From Deltaproteobacteria bacterium (GTDB lineage: Bacteria > Desulfobacterota > Syntrophia > Syntrophales > UBA2210): a stretch of DNA of 7,044 nucleotides. The position numbers and the translations under genes are program-made. The stretch covers positions 1 to 7,044 of the forward strand of contig JAUVXT010000133.1 of NCBI GenBank assembly GCA_030603465.1, written 5' to 3'. The notes under the pieces were generated by a model. The model saw nothing but the letters and a program-made list of their open reading frames with translations, searched no databases and was not told where the DNA came from. This document shows, piece after piece, positions 1 through 6,846 of this stretch. The number at the start of each line of letters is the position of its first letter. The stretch's first letter is position 1.

Positions 1-1016
1 GCCAGGGGACTCTCCAGGCCATTTACGAATACCAGACACTGACGGCACGTCTTCTCGGCATGGAGGTAGCCAATGCATCCCTCTATGACGGAGCATCGGC
101 GCTGGCCGAAGCGCTTCTCATGGCTATTCGTATAACCAGACGGAATAAAGTTGCCATTTCACAATTGATTCACCCATTGTACCGCCGTGTAGTAGAGACC
201 TACCTGAAACCTACGGGATACGAAATCGCAGAACTCCCCTATCTTGCGGATGGAACAACTGATATATCTTCCGTAGACGATATGGACGATCTTGCGGCGA
301 TTGCCCTTCAGTCGCCCAACTTTTTCGGCTCCATAGAGAATCTCAGATCTACAGGTGAAAAGGCAAACGAAAAAGGAGCGCTATTCATCGCCTCCTTCAC
401 GGAGCCGATAGCCTACGGCCTTCTCAAAAACCCGGGCATACAGGGCGCCGACATTGTATGCGGAGAGGGTCAGAGCCTCGGCATCCCCCGGTCCTTCGGT
501 GGACCGGCACTGGGCATGTTTGCGACCAGAATGAAATATGTCAGGAATATTCCCGGCCGCCTCGTCGGTAAAACTGAAGACTCGGAGGGAAAACAAGGTT
601 TTGTTCTGACACTGGCAACAAGGGAACAGCATATACGTCGTGAAAAGGCCACATCCAATATCTGCACAAATAACAGCCTCTGCGCGCTGGCCGCCGCTAT
701 GTACATGGCGTCGATCGGTGGAACGGGCATGAGAGAACTTGCACAGATAAACCATGACAAGTCGGAATATCTGAAAAGAGAACTTATAAAGGCGGGGCAT
801 AAAATAGTCTTTAAAAGCCCCACATTCAATGAATTTGTCGTCCAATTCCCACCCGGGTTCAAGACCAAATACGGCGCACTGATTGAAAAAAAGATTGTGG
901 CAGGGCTCCCTGTCGACAGGTGGTATCCGGAACTTCCCGATCACTATCTTCTCTGCTGCACGGAGACAATGACCAAAGATGATATCGATCTTTTCGTAAG
1001 GGAGGTGAACTCATGA
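1..1016 (+). CDS. gcvPA: Glycine dehydrogenase (decarboxylating) subunit 1, 5' partial
   Basis: This is the alpha half of the split P-protein of the glycine cleavage system, which works with subunit 2 to decarboxylate glycine and load the aminomethyl group onto the lipoyl arm of GcvH in the cytoplasm. The reading frame is open from base 3, so the first ATG in view (base 60) is internal: the residues before it, QGTLQAIYEYQTLTARLLG, belong to the conserved core. About 337 residues are visible, against roughly 440-450 for the family, so about 100 N-terminal residues lie off the left edge. Family hallmarks include VANASLYDG, GEGQSLGIPRSFGGPALGMF, NIPGRLVGKTED and TREQHIRREKATSNICTN. The alpha subunit normally lacks the PLP-binding lysine, which is in subunit 2. 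The TGA stop overlaps the gcvPB start. The upstream neighbours are probably gcvT/gcvH, but that is not visible here. Confidence 0.96.
   Translation, partial: QGTLQAIYEYQTLTARLLGMEVANASLYDGASALAEALLMAIRITRRNKVAISQLIHPLYRRVVETYLKPTGYEIAELPYLADGTTDISSVDDMDDLAAIALQSPNFFGSIENLRSTGEKANEKGALFIASFTEPIAYGLLKNPGIQGADIVCGEGQSLGIPRSFGGPALGMFATRMKYVRNIPGRLVGKTEDSEGKQGFVLTLATREQHIRREKATSNICTNNSLCALAAAMYMASIGGTGMRELAQINHDKSEYLKRELIKAGHKIVFKSPTFNEFVVQFPPGFKTKYGALIEKKIVAGLPVDRWYPELPDHYLLCCTETMTKDDIDLFVREVNS
998..1008 (+). promoter_or_regulatory. Strong Shine-Dalgarno of gcvPB inside the end of gcvPA
   Basis: AAGGGAGGTGA lies four bases before the ATG at 1013 and is close to a full anti-16S match. It sits within the last codons of gcvPA, and the stop and start share ATGA (1013-1016). 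This arrangement fits translational coupling and fixes the gcvPB start. Confidence 0.85.
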
Positions 1017-2467
1017 AGAAATCTCCCGGCACCACCGGTCTGATAATGAATGAACCCCTGCTCTGGGAACGGGGGAAAAAGGGGAGATTGGGATTTTCTC
1101 TCCCCCGCCGTGATGTCGAATCTTCACCGATAGCTGACGACCTTGCGGGAGAGGGCCCCGACCTTCCCGATCTTTCCGAGGTGGATGTGATACGCCACTA
1201 CACGAGGCTCGCGCAGTGGAATTTCGGTGTGGATACCGGTATGTATCCACTCGGATCATGCACCATGAAGTACAATCCCAAGATCAATGAAAAGCTTTCC
1301 CGCGTACCGGGATTCGCGGCGGCACACCCCCTTTTACCGGAATACCTGTCTCGGGGTGCTCTGAAACTCATCCACGAACTGGAGGGATTTCTTGCGGAAA
1401 TCACGGGACTGGACGCGGTCACGCTCCAGCCTGCCGCCGGCGCCCACGGCGAACTTACCGGAATGCTCATTATGCATGCCTATCACAAGAGCAGGGGATC
1501 TGCCCGTTCGAAGATAATAGTCCCCGATACGGCCCACGGTACAAATCCTGCCAGCGCGGCTCTCTGCGGATATCGCCCCGTGCCGGTAAAATCGAATGAA
1601 GAGGGAATACTTTCCACCGAAGTCATTGCCGGGATAATGGACGAAGATACGGCGGGCATAATGGTAACCAACCCCAATACCCTGGGCCTATTCGAGGAGA
1701 ACATAAAAGAAATTGCCGAAGTGGTGCACGCAAAGGGTGGTCTGGTCTATTGTGACGGCGCAAATATGAATGCGGTAATGGGAATTGCGGACATGGGAAA
1801 AATGGGTGTCGATATAATGCACCTCAACCTTCACAAAACCTTCTCCACCCCGCATGGAGGGGGCGGCCCCGGTTCTGGTCCCGTCTGTGTAAGAAAGCTC
1901 CTTAAGCCGTTTCTTCCCGTTCCCCGCGTCAGCGAAAAGGACGGCAACTACTCCTCATCGTCAGATTTCCCGGATTCCATCGGAAAGGTGCAGGCATTTT
2001 ACGGAAATTTCGGCATACTGATCAGGGCATACTGTTATATCCTCTCCATGGGCAAAGATATCAAGAAGGCAAGTCAGCTTGCCGTATTGAATGCCAACTA
2101 TGTAAAGGAACAATTAAAGGATACATTTCATCTACCCTATGACAGACCATGCATGCACGAATGCGTCTTCACCGATAAGTTTCAGGAAGAGAGCAGGGTT
2201 ACAACGCTGCACATGGCAAAACGCCTGATGGATTATGGATTTCATCCGCCGACAATCTACTTCCCGCTGGTAGTGCATGGCGCAATCATGATAGAACCCA
2301 CCGAGACGGAGTCGAAAGAGGATATCGACAGTTTTATCGCGGCGCTAAAAGAGATAGCAAAAGAAGCCAGAGATAATCCTGCCCTTGTGCGCGAAGCGCC
2401 GCAGAATTGCAAGGTAAAGAAACTCGACGAGACGGAGGCAGCGAGGCACCCCTGCCTGGCCGGTTGA
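1013..2467 (+). CDS. gcvPB: Glycine dehydrogenase (decarboxylating) subunit 2
   Basis: This is the PLP-carrying beta half of the split P-protein. It pairs with GcvPA to release CO2 from glycine and pass the aminomethyl group to lipoylated GcvH. The 484-residue length is normal for the family. Conserved blocks in order are YPLGSCTMKYNPK (about residues 78-90), LQPAAGAHGELTGM (138-151), DTAHGTNPASA (172-182), VTNPNTLGLFE (218-228), CDGANMNAVMG (247-257) and LNLHKTFSTPHGGGGPGSGP (271-290). Lys275 in the last block is the expected Schiff-base lysine for PLP. The C-terminal part carries FYGNFGILIRAYCYI and EPTETESKEDID, also typical. The start is set by a strong ribosome site and the ATGA overlap with gcvPA. 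No clear intrinsic terminator follows. The next 43 bases are AT-rich and then a repeat begins. Confidence 0.98.
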   Translation: MKKSPGTTGLIMNEPLLWERGKKGRLGFSLPRRDVESSPIADDLAGEGPDLPDLSEVDVIRHYTRLAQWNFGVDTGMYPLGSCTMKYNPKINEKLSRVPGFAAAHPLLPEYLSRGALKLIHELEGFLAEITGLDAVTLQPAAGAHGELTGMLIMHAYHKSRGSARSKIIVPDTAHGTNPASAALCGYRPVPVKSNEEGILSTEVIAGIMDEDTAGIMVTNPNTLGLFEENIKEIAEVVHAKGGLVYCDGANMNAVMGIADMGKMGVDIMHLNLHKTFSTPHGGGGPGSGPVCVRKLLKPFLPVPRVSEKDGNYSSSSDFPDSIGKVQAFYGNFGILIRAYCYILSMGKDIKKASQLAVLNANYVKEQLKDTFHLPYDRPCMHECVFTDKFQEESRVTTLHMAKRLMDYGFHPPTIYFPLVVHGAIMIEPTETESKEDIDSFIAALKEIAKEARDNPALVREAPQNCKVKKLDETEAARHPCLAG

Positions 2468-2510
2468 GGAAATATCTGTCAGATGCTGAGTTTAAATTTT
2501 AATTTGGTAA

Positions 2511-2590
2511 TTTCGTAATAAAGTTGTTCAAGCATAAATACCTTTGAGCGGTCATTGGTGCGGCGGTTCGTCAACTTAAATGCGAAAGAG
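2511..2590 (+). repeat. 80-bp direct repeat, copy 1, with imperfect terminal inverted repeats
   Basis: This copy matches 3102-3181 at 79 of 80 positions; the only difference is C2549 versus T3140. Its ends form an imperfect inverted repeat: TTTCGTAATAAAGTTG (2511-2526) pairs with CAACTTAAATGCGAAA (2572-2587) at 13 of 16 positions, including runs of 5 and 6. It lies in the gcvPB-pgpA gap, 43 bases after the gcvPB stop. Its right edge contributes an AAGAGG ribosome-site candidate (2586-2591) upstream of pgpA. There is no obvious duplicated target sequence at its borders. It may be a MITE-like or other small interspersed element, or a conserved leader; the sequence alone does not decide. Confidence 0.95.
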
Positions 2591-2641
2591 GTTTTAATAT
2601 TGAGCCAAGATAGTAGGCAACTTTTCATAAAAAAACCGCGG

Positions 2642-3109
2642 ATGAAACTGCATTTGGAAAAAATATTTGTAAGACTTACGGCAACGGGTTTGGGGATAGG
2701 AAACGTTCCCTTCGCACCCGGAACGGCGGGCACTCTGATCGGAATACCCATTTTTCTTATCTTTTCCAAGATGCCCTGGCATATACACCTGCTCTCCATC
2801 CTTGCCCTTTCCTTTCTTGCCGTATACGTCTCGGGAGAAGCAGAAAAGATACTTAACGAAAAGGACGCCTCCTGCATCGTCATTGATGAGATTGTGGGTT
2901 TCCAGTTTACCATGTTTCTGATAACTCCCACCCCTCTTCATATCGTCCTGGGTTTTATAGCCTTTCGCATTTTTGATATAGTCAAACCCTTTCCGATACG
3001 CCTCTGCGAGCAAAAAATTCCCGGCGGCTGGGGCGTCGTAGCAGACGACATCATGGCGGGCATTTACGGACATATAGTCCTCGTTTTATTAATTTTAGTT
3101 CTTTCGTAA
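2642..3109 (+). CDS. pgpA: Phosphatidylglycerophosphatase A
   Basis: This small membrane enzyme removes phosphate from phosphatidylglycerophosphate to give phosphatidylglycerol. From the ATG at 2642 the protein is 155 residues, usual for the family. Conserved blocks are APGTAGTLIGIP (25-36), IDEIVGF (81-87, with Asp82 and Glu83), FRIFDIVKPFPI (108-119) and GGWGVVADDIMAGI (128-141, with Asp135/Asp136). The acidic residues match the Mg-dependent PgpA signature. Hydrophobic stretches near 32-42, 48-64, 85-110 and 142-155 fit a multi-pass inner-membrane protein. The start is uncertain: ATG 2642 fits the family N-terminus but has a poor ribosome site, while TTG 2600 (14 residues longer) has AAGAGG eight bases upstream. 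The frame is open back to a TTG at 2555 inside the repeat. The stop codon lies inside repeat copy 2. Confidence 0.93.
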   Translation: MKLHLEKIFVRLTATGLGIGNVPFAPGTAGTLIGIPIFLIFSKMPWHIHLLSILALSFLAVYVSGEAEKILNEKDASCIVIDEIVGFQFTMFLITPTPLHIVLGFIAFRIFDIVKPFPIRLCEQKIPGGWGVVADDIMAGIYGHIVLVLLILVLS

Positions 3110-3181
3110 TAAAGTTGTTCAAGCATAAATACCTTTGAGTGGTCATTGGTGCGGCGGTTCGTCAACTTAAATGCGAAAGAG
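3102..3181 (+). repeat. 80-bp direct repeat, copy 2, overlapping the pgpA stop
   Basis: This is the second copy of the element at 2511-2590, exactly 591 bases away, with one mismatch. The inverted ends are at 3102-3117 and 3163-3178. Its left edge begins inside the penultimate codons of pgpA and provides the TAA stop (3107-3109). Its right edge ends 31 bases before the likely cinA start and holds an ATG (3171) in frame with cinA. The two copies bracket pgpA in direct orientation, so recombination between them would delete the gene. Confidence 0.95.
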
Positions 3182-3196
3182 ATTTGATTTTAGCAT

Positions 3197-3202
3197 AAGG
3201 AG
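3197..3202 (+). promoter_or_regulatory. Ribosome binding site deciding a TTG start for cinA
   Basis: AAGGAG lies ten bases before the TTG at 3213. This supports the TTG over the upstream in-frame ATG at 3171, which is inside the repeat and has no purine-rich site before it. Confidence 0.6.
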
Positions 3203-3212
3203 TGTAGATTCA

Positions 3213-4463
3213 TTGAAAGTTGGCATACTAACGATAGGAAACGAATTAACGAGCGGTATGACGCAGGACACGAATTCCTCCTTCATCGCCCGTGAGATGA
3301 AAACGGAAGGCTGGGGAATCGCGGCCATGATGTCCGTAGGAGACAGCGAGAGTTCTATCGCAAAGGGACTCGATTATATGCTGGAAATTTCAGACGCCGT
3401 CGTTGTCACGGGCGGTCTCGGCCCCACCTCGGATGATATAACAACCGCTTCGATTGCAAAGGCATTCGGTTTAAATCTTTATACCGACAAAGTCGTCCTT
3501 GAGCGTATCAAAGAGAGATTTGAAAAAAGACACCTGAAGTGGACGGATAACAACATCAAACAGGCAAAGTTCCCGGAAGGAGCCGAAATAATCGAAAATC
3601 CGGTTGGAAGCGCCTGTGGTTTTTTCCTGGAGAGGGGAGAAAAAATAGTGGCAGTCTTTCCCGGCGTCCCGGGTGAGATAAAACGGATGCTCCCTGAAGG
3701 GTTGCTTCCGGTCCTGAAATGGAAATTCAAAGGATCTGAAAAGGGGACAACGCGGAAAACAATAAAACTCTTCGGACTGACCGAATCGACCATCGATGAA
3801 GCTGTCGCGCAACTGGACATTGATCTCCCTGGCATCAGTATTGGATTTTATCCCAGGTTCCCGGAAATTCACGTGGTCATCACGTCAGTAAACAAAGACC
3901 GGTACGCGCTCAAGGAAAACCTGGAAATAGCAGAAATGCGTATCAATGAAAGACTTGAAAAAAACATATTTGCCCGTGATCACGAAACCATGGAGGACGT
4001 TGTTGCCGGATATCTGAAGGATAAAAAATTGACCCTTTCGATTGCCGAATCATGCACCGGCGGACTCATTGCCGACAGGTTGACAAACGTACCGGGAAGT
4101 TCGGATTTTTTCGAAAGAGGCATCGTAGCCTACAGCAATCCCTCGAAGATCGCCCTTCTGGATGTCCCTCACTCCACTATAGCCCAAAAGGGCACCGTCA
4201 GTGAAGAAACGGCCATTGCAATGGCAGAAGGTATAAGAAAAATATCCGAAACGGACATCGGATTGTCCACAACGGGGATCACCGGTCCTGCCGGAGGAAC
4301 GCCCCAGAAACCGGTGGGCACCGTATATATCGCTCTCACCGATGGACAAATGAAAGCATGCAGGAAATTTATCTTTGGCTGGAACCGGCGGAGGATTAAA
4401 GAAATATCGACACAGTGGGCCTTGGAAATGCTGCGGCGATACCTCATCGGACGAGACATCTGA
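3213..4463 (+). CDS. cinA: CinA family protein: MoCF-like domain plus NMN deamidase (PncC) domain
   Basis: CinA proteins combine an N-terminal molybdopterin-binding-like (COG1058, reported ADP-ribose pyrophosphatase activity) domain with a C-terminal PncC domain that deamidates nicotinamide mononucleotide in pyridine nucleotide recycling. From TTG 3213 the product is 416 residues, normal for the full-length family, and begins MKVGILTIGNELTSG, the expected start. Domain 1 shows VVTGGLGPTSDD (64-75) and FPGVPGE (149-155). Domain 2 shows AESCTGG (278-284, Ser280 the expected catalytic serine), GIVAYSNPSK (303-312, Lys312) and TTGITGPAGGTPQKPVGTVY (353-372). A start at ATG 3171 would add 14 residues (MRKRFDFSIRSVDS) encoded partly by the repeat and not expected for the family. 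Many bacteria also have pgpA next to cinA. The 'competence/damage-inducible' name is historical, and a competence role cannot be inferred here. Confidence 0.96.
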   Translation: MKVGILTIGNELTSGMTQDTNSSFIAREMKTEGWGIAAMMSVGDSESSIAKGLDYMLEISDAVVVTGGLGPTSDDITTASIAKAFGLNLYTDKVVLERIKERFEKRHLKWTDNNIKQAKFPEGAEIIENPVGSACGFFLERGEKIVAVFPGVPGEIKRMLPEGLLPVLKWKFKGSEKGTTRKTIKLFGLTESTIDEAVAQLDIDLPGISIGFYPRFPEIHVVITSVNKDRYALKENLEIAEMRINERLEKNIFARDHETMEDVVAGYLKDKKLTLSIAESCTGGLIADRLTNVPGSSDFFERGIVAYSNPSKIALLDVPHSTIAQKGTVSEETAIAMAEGIRKISETDIGLSTTGITGPAGGTPQKPVGTVYIALTDGQMKACRKFIFGWNRRRIKEISTQWALEMLRRYLIGRDI

Positions 4464-4594
4464 CACTCCCCCTTCTTCAAAAAAACTCTGAGGCGATGAA
4501 AAGCTGCGGGGCATCAAAACGAGCGTTTTATCTTTCCGATTGCAGCAAGCTTCGAGGGAATTAGACCCTACAGATTTAGCATCGCACTTCACGT
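4464..4594 (+). other. Non-coding gap with decayed repeat-like sequence
   Basis: No credible reading frame is present in this gap between cinA and the nuclease gene. It holds a short inverted repeat, AAAACG-AG-CGTTTT (4516-4529), without a T-run, and GCAGCAAGCTTCGAGGG (4542-4558) followed by AGGG-AATTAGA-CCCT (4555-4569). A matching AGCTGCGGGG lies at 4502-4511. The pieces read like an eroded palindromic intergenic repeat, but that is only an impression. No convincing promoter or terminator was found. Confidence 0.4.
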
Positions 4595-4630
4595 AATTAG
4601 AGCAATCCGTGTAATCTGCGAAATCTGTGG
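4595..4630 (+). repeat. 9-bp periodic intergenic repeat upstream of the nuclease gene
   Basis: Three consecutive 9-mers, AATCCGTGT (4604-4612), AATCTGCGA (4613-4621) and AATCTGTGG (4622-4630), share AATC at their starts and G at position 6. AATTAGAGC (4595-4603) looks like a more decayed fourth unit. The run ends nine bases before the first possible start codon of the downstream gene. From memory, 'AATC-GTGTAATCTG-G' strings recur in intergenic DNA of diverse bacteria. No function is known to me. Confidence 0.7.
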
Positions 4631-4639
4631 ATTAAAACG

Positions 4640-6220
4640 ATGGGTGGCACGCTAAAGAAAGAACAGATGATGTCTGCACATTCTATAGCTATGACAGATA
4701 AAATAACAGCTTCGATGCTTTACAACCTCATCCAATGCCCCCACAGGGTCACCATGGACCTTTTCGGCGATTCTTCAGAGAAAGATCTCATTAATCCCTT
4801 CGTTCAGCTCCTGTGGGAACGTGGAAATGCCTTTGAGCAAGAGGTAATTGAGGAACTGGCTATTCCCTTTACCAACCTCAGGAAATACTCTGACCGGGAA
4901 AAAGAAAAATTCACCTTAGAAGCAATGAAGCGGGGCGATCATCTCATCTACGCGGGACGAATAAACGCCGGCGATCTGCTGGGAGAACCGGATCTCCTTA
5001 GAAAAGAGGCTACGGGATACGTAGCGGGCGACATAAAGAGCGGCGCCGCTGAAGAGGGAACGACAGAAGGCAAAGGGGGCAGACCGAAGAAACATTATGC
5101 GGCACAATTGGCACTCTACACGGATATACTCGAAAAACTGGGATTTTCCGGCGGCCGTACTCCCTTTATCTGGGATGTCCGTGGTTCGGAAGTCATTTAC
5201 GCGCTCGACACACCCCGGGGTGTAAGAAATCCCGCCAGTCTCTGGGATGGCTACAAATCCGGCCTCGACACTGTCAGAAAAATAGTCACGCGTCAAGAAG
5301 AGACACTCCCCGCCTATTCAGGACAATGCAAACTGTGTCATTGGCGGACTGCCTGCATCAAACGCTTGGAAAAACTGGATGATCTCACCCTCATCCCTGA
5401 ACTGGGTCGTGCAAAACGGGACGTCATGATCGATCACATAAAAAGTATAAAGAAACTGGCTGAGGCAGAGATTAAACGATTCTCAGAAGGGGGAAAAACC
5501 ATCTTCCCCCGCATCGGCCTCAAAAAACTGGCGCAGTTTCAAGACCGGGCAAGGCTCCTGAAAGACCGGGGTGCCGTGCCATATCTTAAAGAGCAGATCC
5601 TGCTTCCTGAAGCAGAAAGGGAGCTCTTTTTTGATATAGAAACGGATCCCATGAGGGACGTCTGTTACCTCCACGGCTTCGTGAAAAGAGATAACGATGA
5701 CATAAAAACAGAACGGTATGTAGCCTTTTTTGCCGACGGTCCTTCACCCGAAGAGGAAGAGCGGGCCTTTGCAGAGGCATGGGAATATGTCTGTAAATCA
5801 CTGCCATGCGTCATCTACTACTATTCACACTACGAGCGTACTATCTGGAAAAAGCTGCAAAAGCGCTATCCACACATAGCAAGTGAACGGGATATCGGAA
5901 AGATGTTTGATCCGTCTATGGCGGTAGACCTCTATACCGATATTGCCAGATCTAAATCCGAATGGCCGACGCGCGACCATTCTATCAAAACCCTTGCATA
6001 TTACCTCGGTTTTACCTGGCGCGATAAAGACCCGTCGGGAGCGGCATCGATCGAATGGTACCACCGCTGGGTTGAAACGGGTGATTTATCAATACGCAAC
6101 AGGATACTTGAATACAATGAAGATGACTGCATAGCAATGAGGGTGCTTCTGGATAAAATAAAAGAAATGAATGACTCCCTCCGACGTTCCCTTTCAAGAT
6201 GCGACAATAAAAACGGGTAG
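4640..6220 (+). CDS. TM0106-family RecB-like nuclease (Cas4-like domain plus RNase H-like exonuclease domain)
   Basis: This is a predicted cytoplasmic nuclease of up to 526 residues. The N-terminal half resembles RecB/Cas4 PD-(D/E)XK enzymes: GEPD (Asp118), DIKSG (Asp131, Lys133) and AAQLALY (Gln156) form the active-site series. Cys33 (QCPHR) plus Cys230, Cys233 and Cys239 (C-x2-C-x5-C) make the four-cysteine set that binds an iron-sulfur cluster in Cas4/AddB-type nucleases. The C-terminal half has FFDIETDP (330-337), YYYSHYERTIW (393-403), SIKTLAYYLGF (448-458) and YNEDDCIAM (492-500), matching the RNase_H_2/YprB-type DEDD exonuclease fold. The family (TIGR03491-like) has no firmly established role; DNA repair is a guess. 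The start is unclear: ATG at 4640, 4667, 4670 and 4691 are in frame, none with a strong ribosome site. The family usually begins just before KITAS, which favours 4691. No CRISPR array or cas genes accompany it. Confidence 0.88.
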   Translation: MGGTLKKEQMMSAHSIAMTDKITASMLYNLIQCPHRVTMDLFGDSSEKDLINPFVQLLWERGNAFEQEVIEELAIPFTNLRKYSDREKEKFTLEAMKRGDHLIYAGRINAGDLLGEPDLLRKEATGYVAGDIKSGAAEEGTTEGKGGRPKKHYAAQLALYTDILEKLGFSGGRTPFIWDVRGSEVIYALDTPRGVRNPASLWDGYKSGLDTVRKIVTRQEETLPAYSGQCKLCHWRTACIKRLEKLDDLTLIPELGRAKRDVMIDHIKSIKKLAEAEIKRFSEGGKTIFPRIGLKKLAQFQDRARLLKDRGAVPYLKEQILLPEAERELFFDIETDPMRDVCYLHGFVKRDNDDIKTERYVAFFADGPSPEEEERAFAEAWEYVCKSLPCVIYYYSHYERTIWKKLQKRYPHIASERDIGKMFDPSMAVDLYTDIARSKSEWPTRDHSIKTLAYYLGFTWRDKDPSGAASIEWYHRWVETGDLSIRNRILEYNEDDCIAMRVLLDKIKEMNDSLRRSLSRCDNKNG

Positions 6221-6310
6221 TGTGGATATATACGCTATTCGATACTCAAGCAGGGAAGGCCGAAAAAATAGAGGCAAAAAAGTTGATCAGGCCGGAATAA
6301 TTGGTATAGG

Positions 6311-6316
6311 AAGGGA
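6311..6316 (+). promoter_or_regulatory. Ribosome binding site of arsC
   Basis: AAGGGA, preceded by another AGG, lies six bases before ATG 6323 and supports that start. The 102-base gap after the nuclease gene otherwise shows nothing convincing. Confidence 0.7.
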
Positions 6317-6322
6317 ATTGCA

Positions 6323-6742
6323 ATGGAAAGAGTCATCTTTATATGCACACACAATTCGGCCAGATCCCAAATGGCGGAAGGATTCTTAAGGGATATGCAT
6401 GGAGAGCATTACGAGGTTTTCAGCGCCGGAACCTTGGCAACAGCGGTAAATCCCTTTGCTATTGAGACCATGAAGGAAATGGGCATCGATATATCGAAGG
6501 CACGCTCTAAAGAAATAACCGAATTCCGTGATAAGAAATTCAGCTTTGTCATTACGGTCTGCGACAGGGCCAGAGAATCATGTCCCTTCTTCCCCTCTTC
6601 ATCTCAAAATCTGCATGTCAGTTTCGAAGATCCGGCAAGCTTGGAGGGATCAGACGAAGCAAAGCTGCAAAAATTTCGGCAAGTGAGAGATAAAATCAAA
6701 TCCTGGATCGATGGATTTTTTGGCAATAAAAGTGATCCCTGA
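6323..6742 (+). CDS. arsC: Arsenate reductase, thioredoxin-coupled (low-molecular-weight phosphatase fold)
   Basis: This cytoplasmic enzyme is predicted to reduce arsenate to arsenite, using a cysteine cascade recharged by thioredoxin. The 139-residue protein starts MERVIFICTHNSARSQMAEG, containing the CX5R phosphate loop (Cys8 to Arg14) of the low-molecular-weight tyrosine phosphatase fold. Cys80 and Cys87 in VCDRARESCPFFP are spaced like the resolving pair Cys82/Cys89 of the Staphylococcus aureus pI258 ArsC. FEDPASLEG (101-109) holds the general-acid Asp103 in the DP motif. Presence of all three cysteines argues for arsenate reductase over a plain protein tyrosine phosphatase. No arsR, arsB/acr3 or arsM is visible nearby, so the gene is outside a recognisable ars operon in this window. 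It follows the nuclease gene by 102 bases and could share its transcript. Confidence 0.9.
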   Translation: MERVIFICTHNSARSQMAEGFLRDMHGEHYEVFSAGTLATAVNPFAIETMKEMGIDISKARSKEITEFRDKKFSFVITVCDRARESCPFFPSSSQNLHVSFEDPASLEGSDEAKLQKFRQVRDKIKSWIDGFFGNKSDP

Positions 6743-6763
6743 AGGCGCATCTTCTCTATAAAA

Positions 6764-6811
6764 GCCTTAAGGCAATCCCATGGATTAATGGACAGTCCAC
6801 CGCATTAGCGG
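6764..6811 (+). repeat. Cluster of three short palindromes downstream of arsC
   Basis: GCCTTAAGGC (6764-6773, perfect), TGGAC-A-GTCCA (6789-6799) and CCGC-ATTA-GCGG (6800-6811) follow one another within 48 bases, then CCCTTTT at 6817-6823. The last hairpin and the T-run could act as a weak arsC terminator, but the stem is only four pairs and the T-run is displaced. Confidence 0.4.
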
Positions 6812-6846
6812 CAAGGCCCTTTTAAAAACATACCGATGAGTCGCAT

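Noticed and set aside
381..944. Long minus-strand open frame inside gcvPA
   Set aside because: It is antisense to a well-conserved protein, has no family resemblance and no ribosome site; it is a shadow frame.
2594..3073. Long minus-strand open frame inside pgpA
   Set aside because: It is antisense to conserved PgpA motifs and its composition is not protein-like.
2511..3181. The two 80-bp repeats as a CRISPR array or riboswitch pair
   Set aside because: The spacing is a whole gene, repeats are too long and only two are present. The inner part does not fold into a riboswitch architecture I recognise.
3171..3212. ATG 3171 as the cinA start
   Set aside because: It lies inside the repeat, has no ribosome site, and adds 14 residues not expected for CinA. 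TTG 3213 has AAGGAG upstream and gives the usual N-terminus.
4516..4529. AAAACG-AG-CGTTTT as a cinA terminator
   Set aside because: The loop is only two bases, the stem is AT-rich and no T-run follows.
4640..6220. The nuclease as a CRISPR Cas4
   Set aside because: The protein is far longer than Cas4, has a second exonuclease half and no cas genes or repeat array are nearby; it fits the TM0106-type family.
6283..6310. TTGATC and TATAGG, 16 bases apart, as an arsC promoter
   Set aside because: Transcription would start within or just after the ribosome site, leaving almost no leader; the match is likely chance.
6171..6389. Plus-strand frame bridging the nuclease and arsC
   Set aside because: It overlaps two well-supported genes in another frame and has no recognisable domain.
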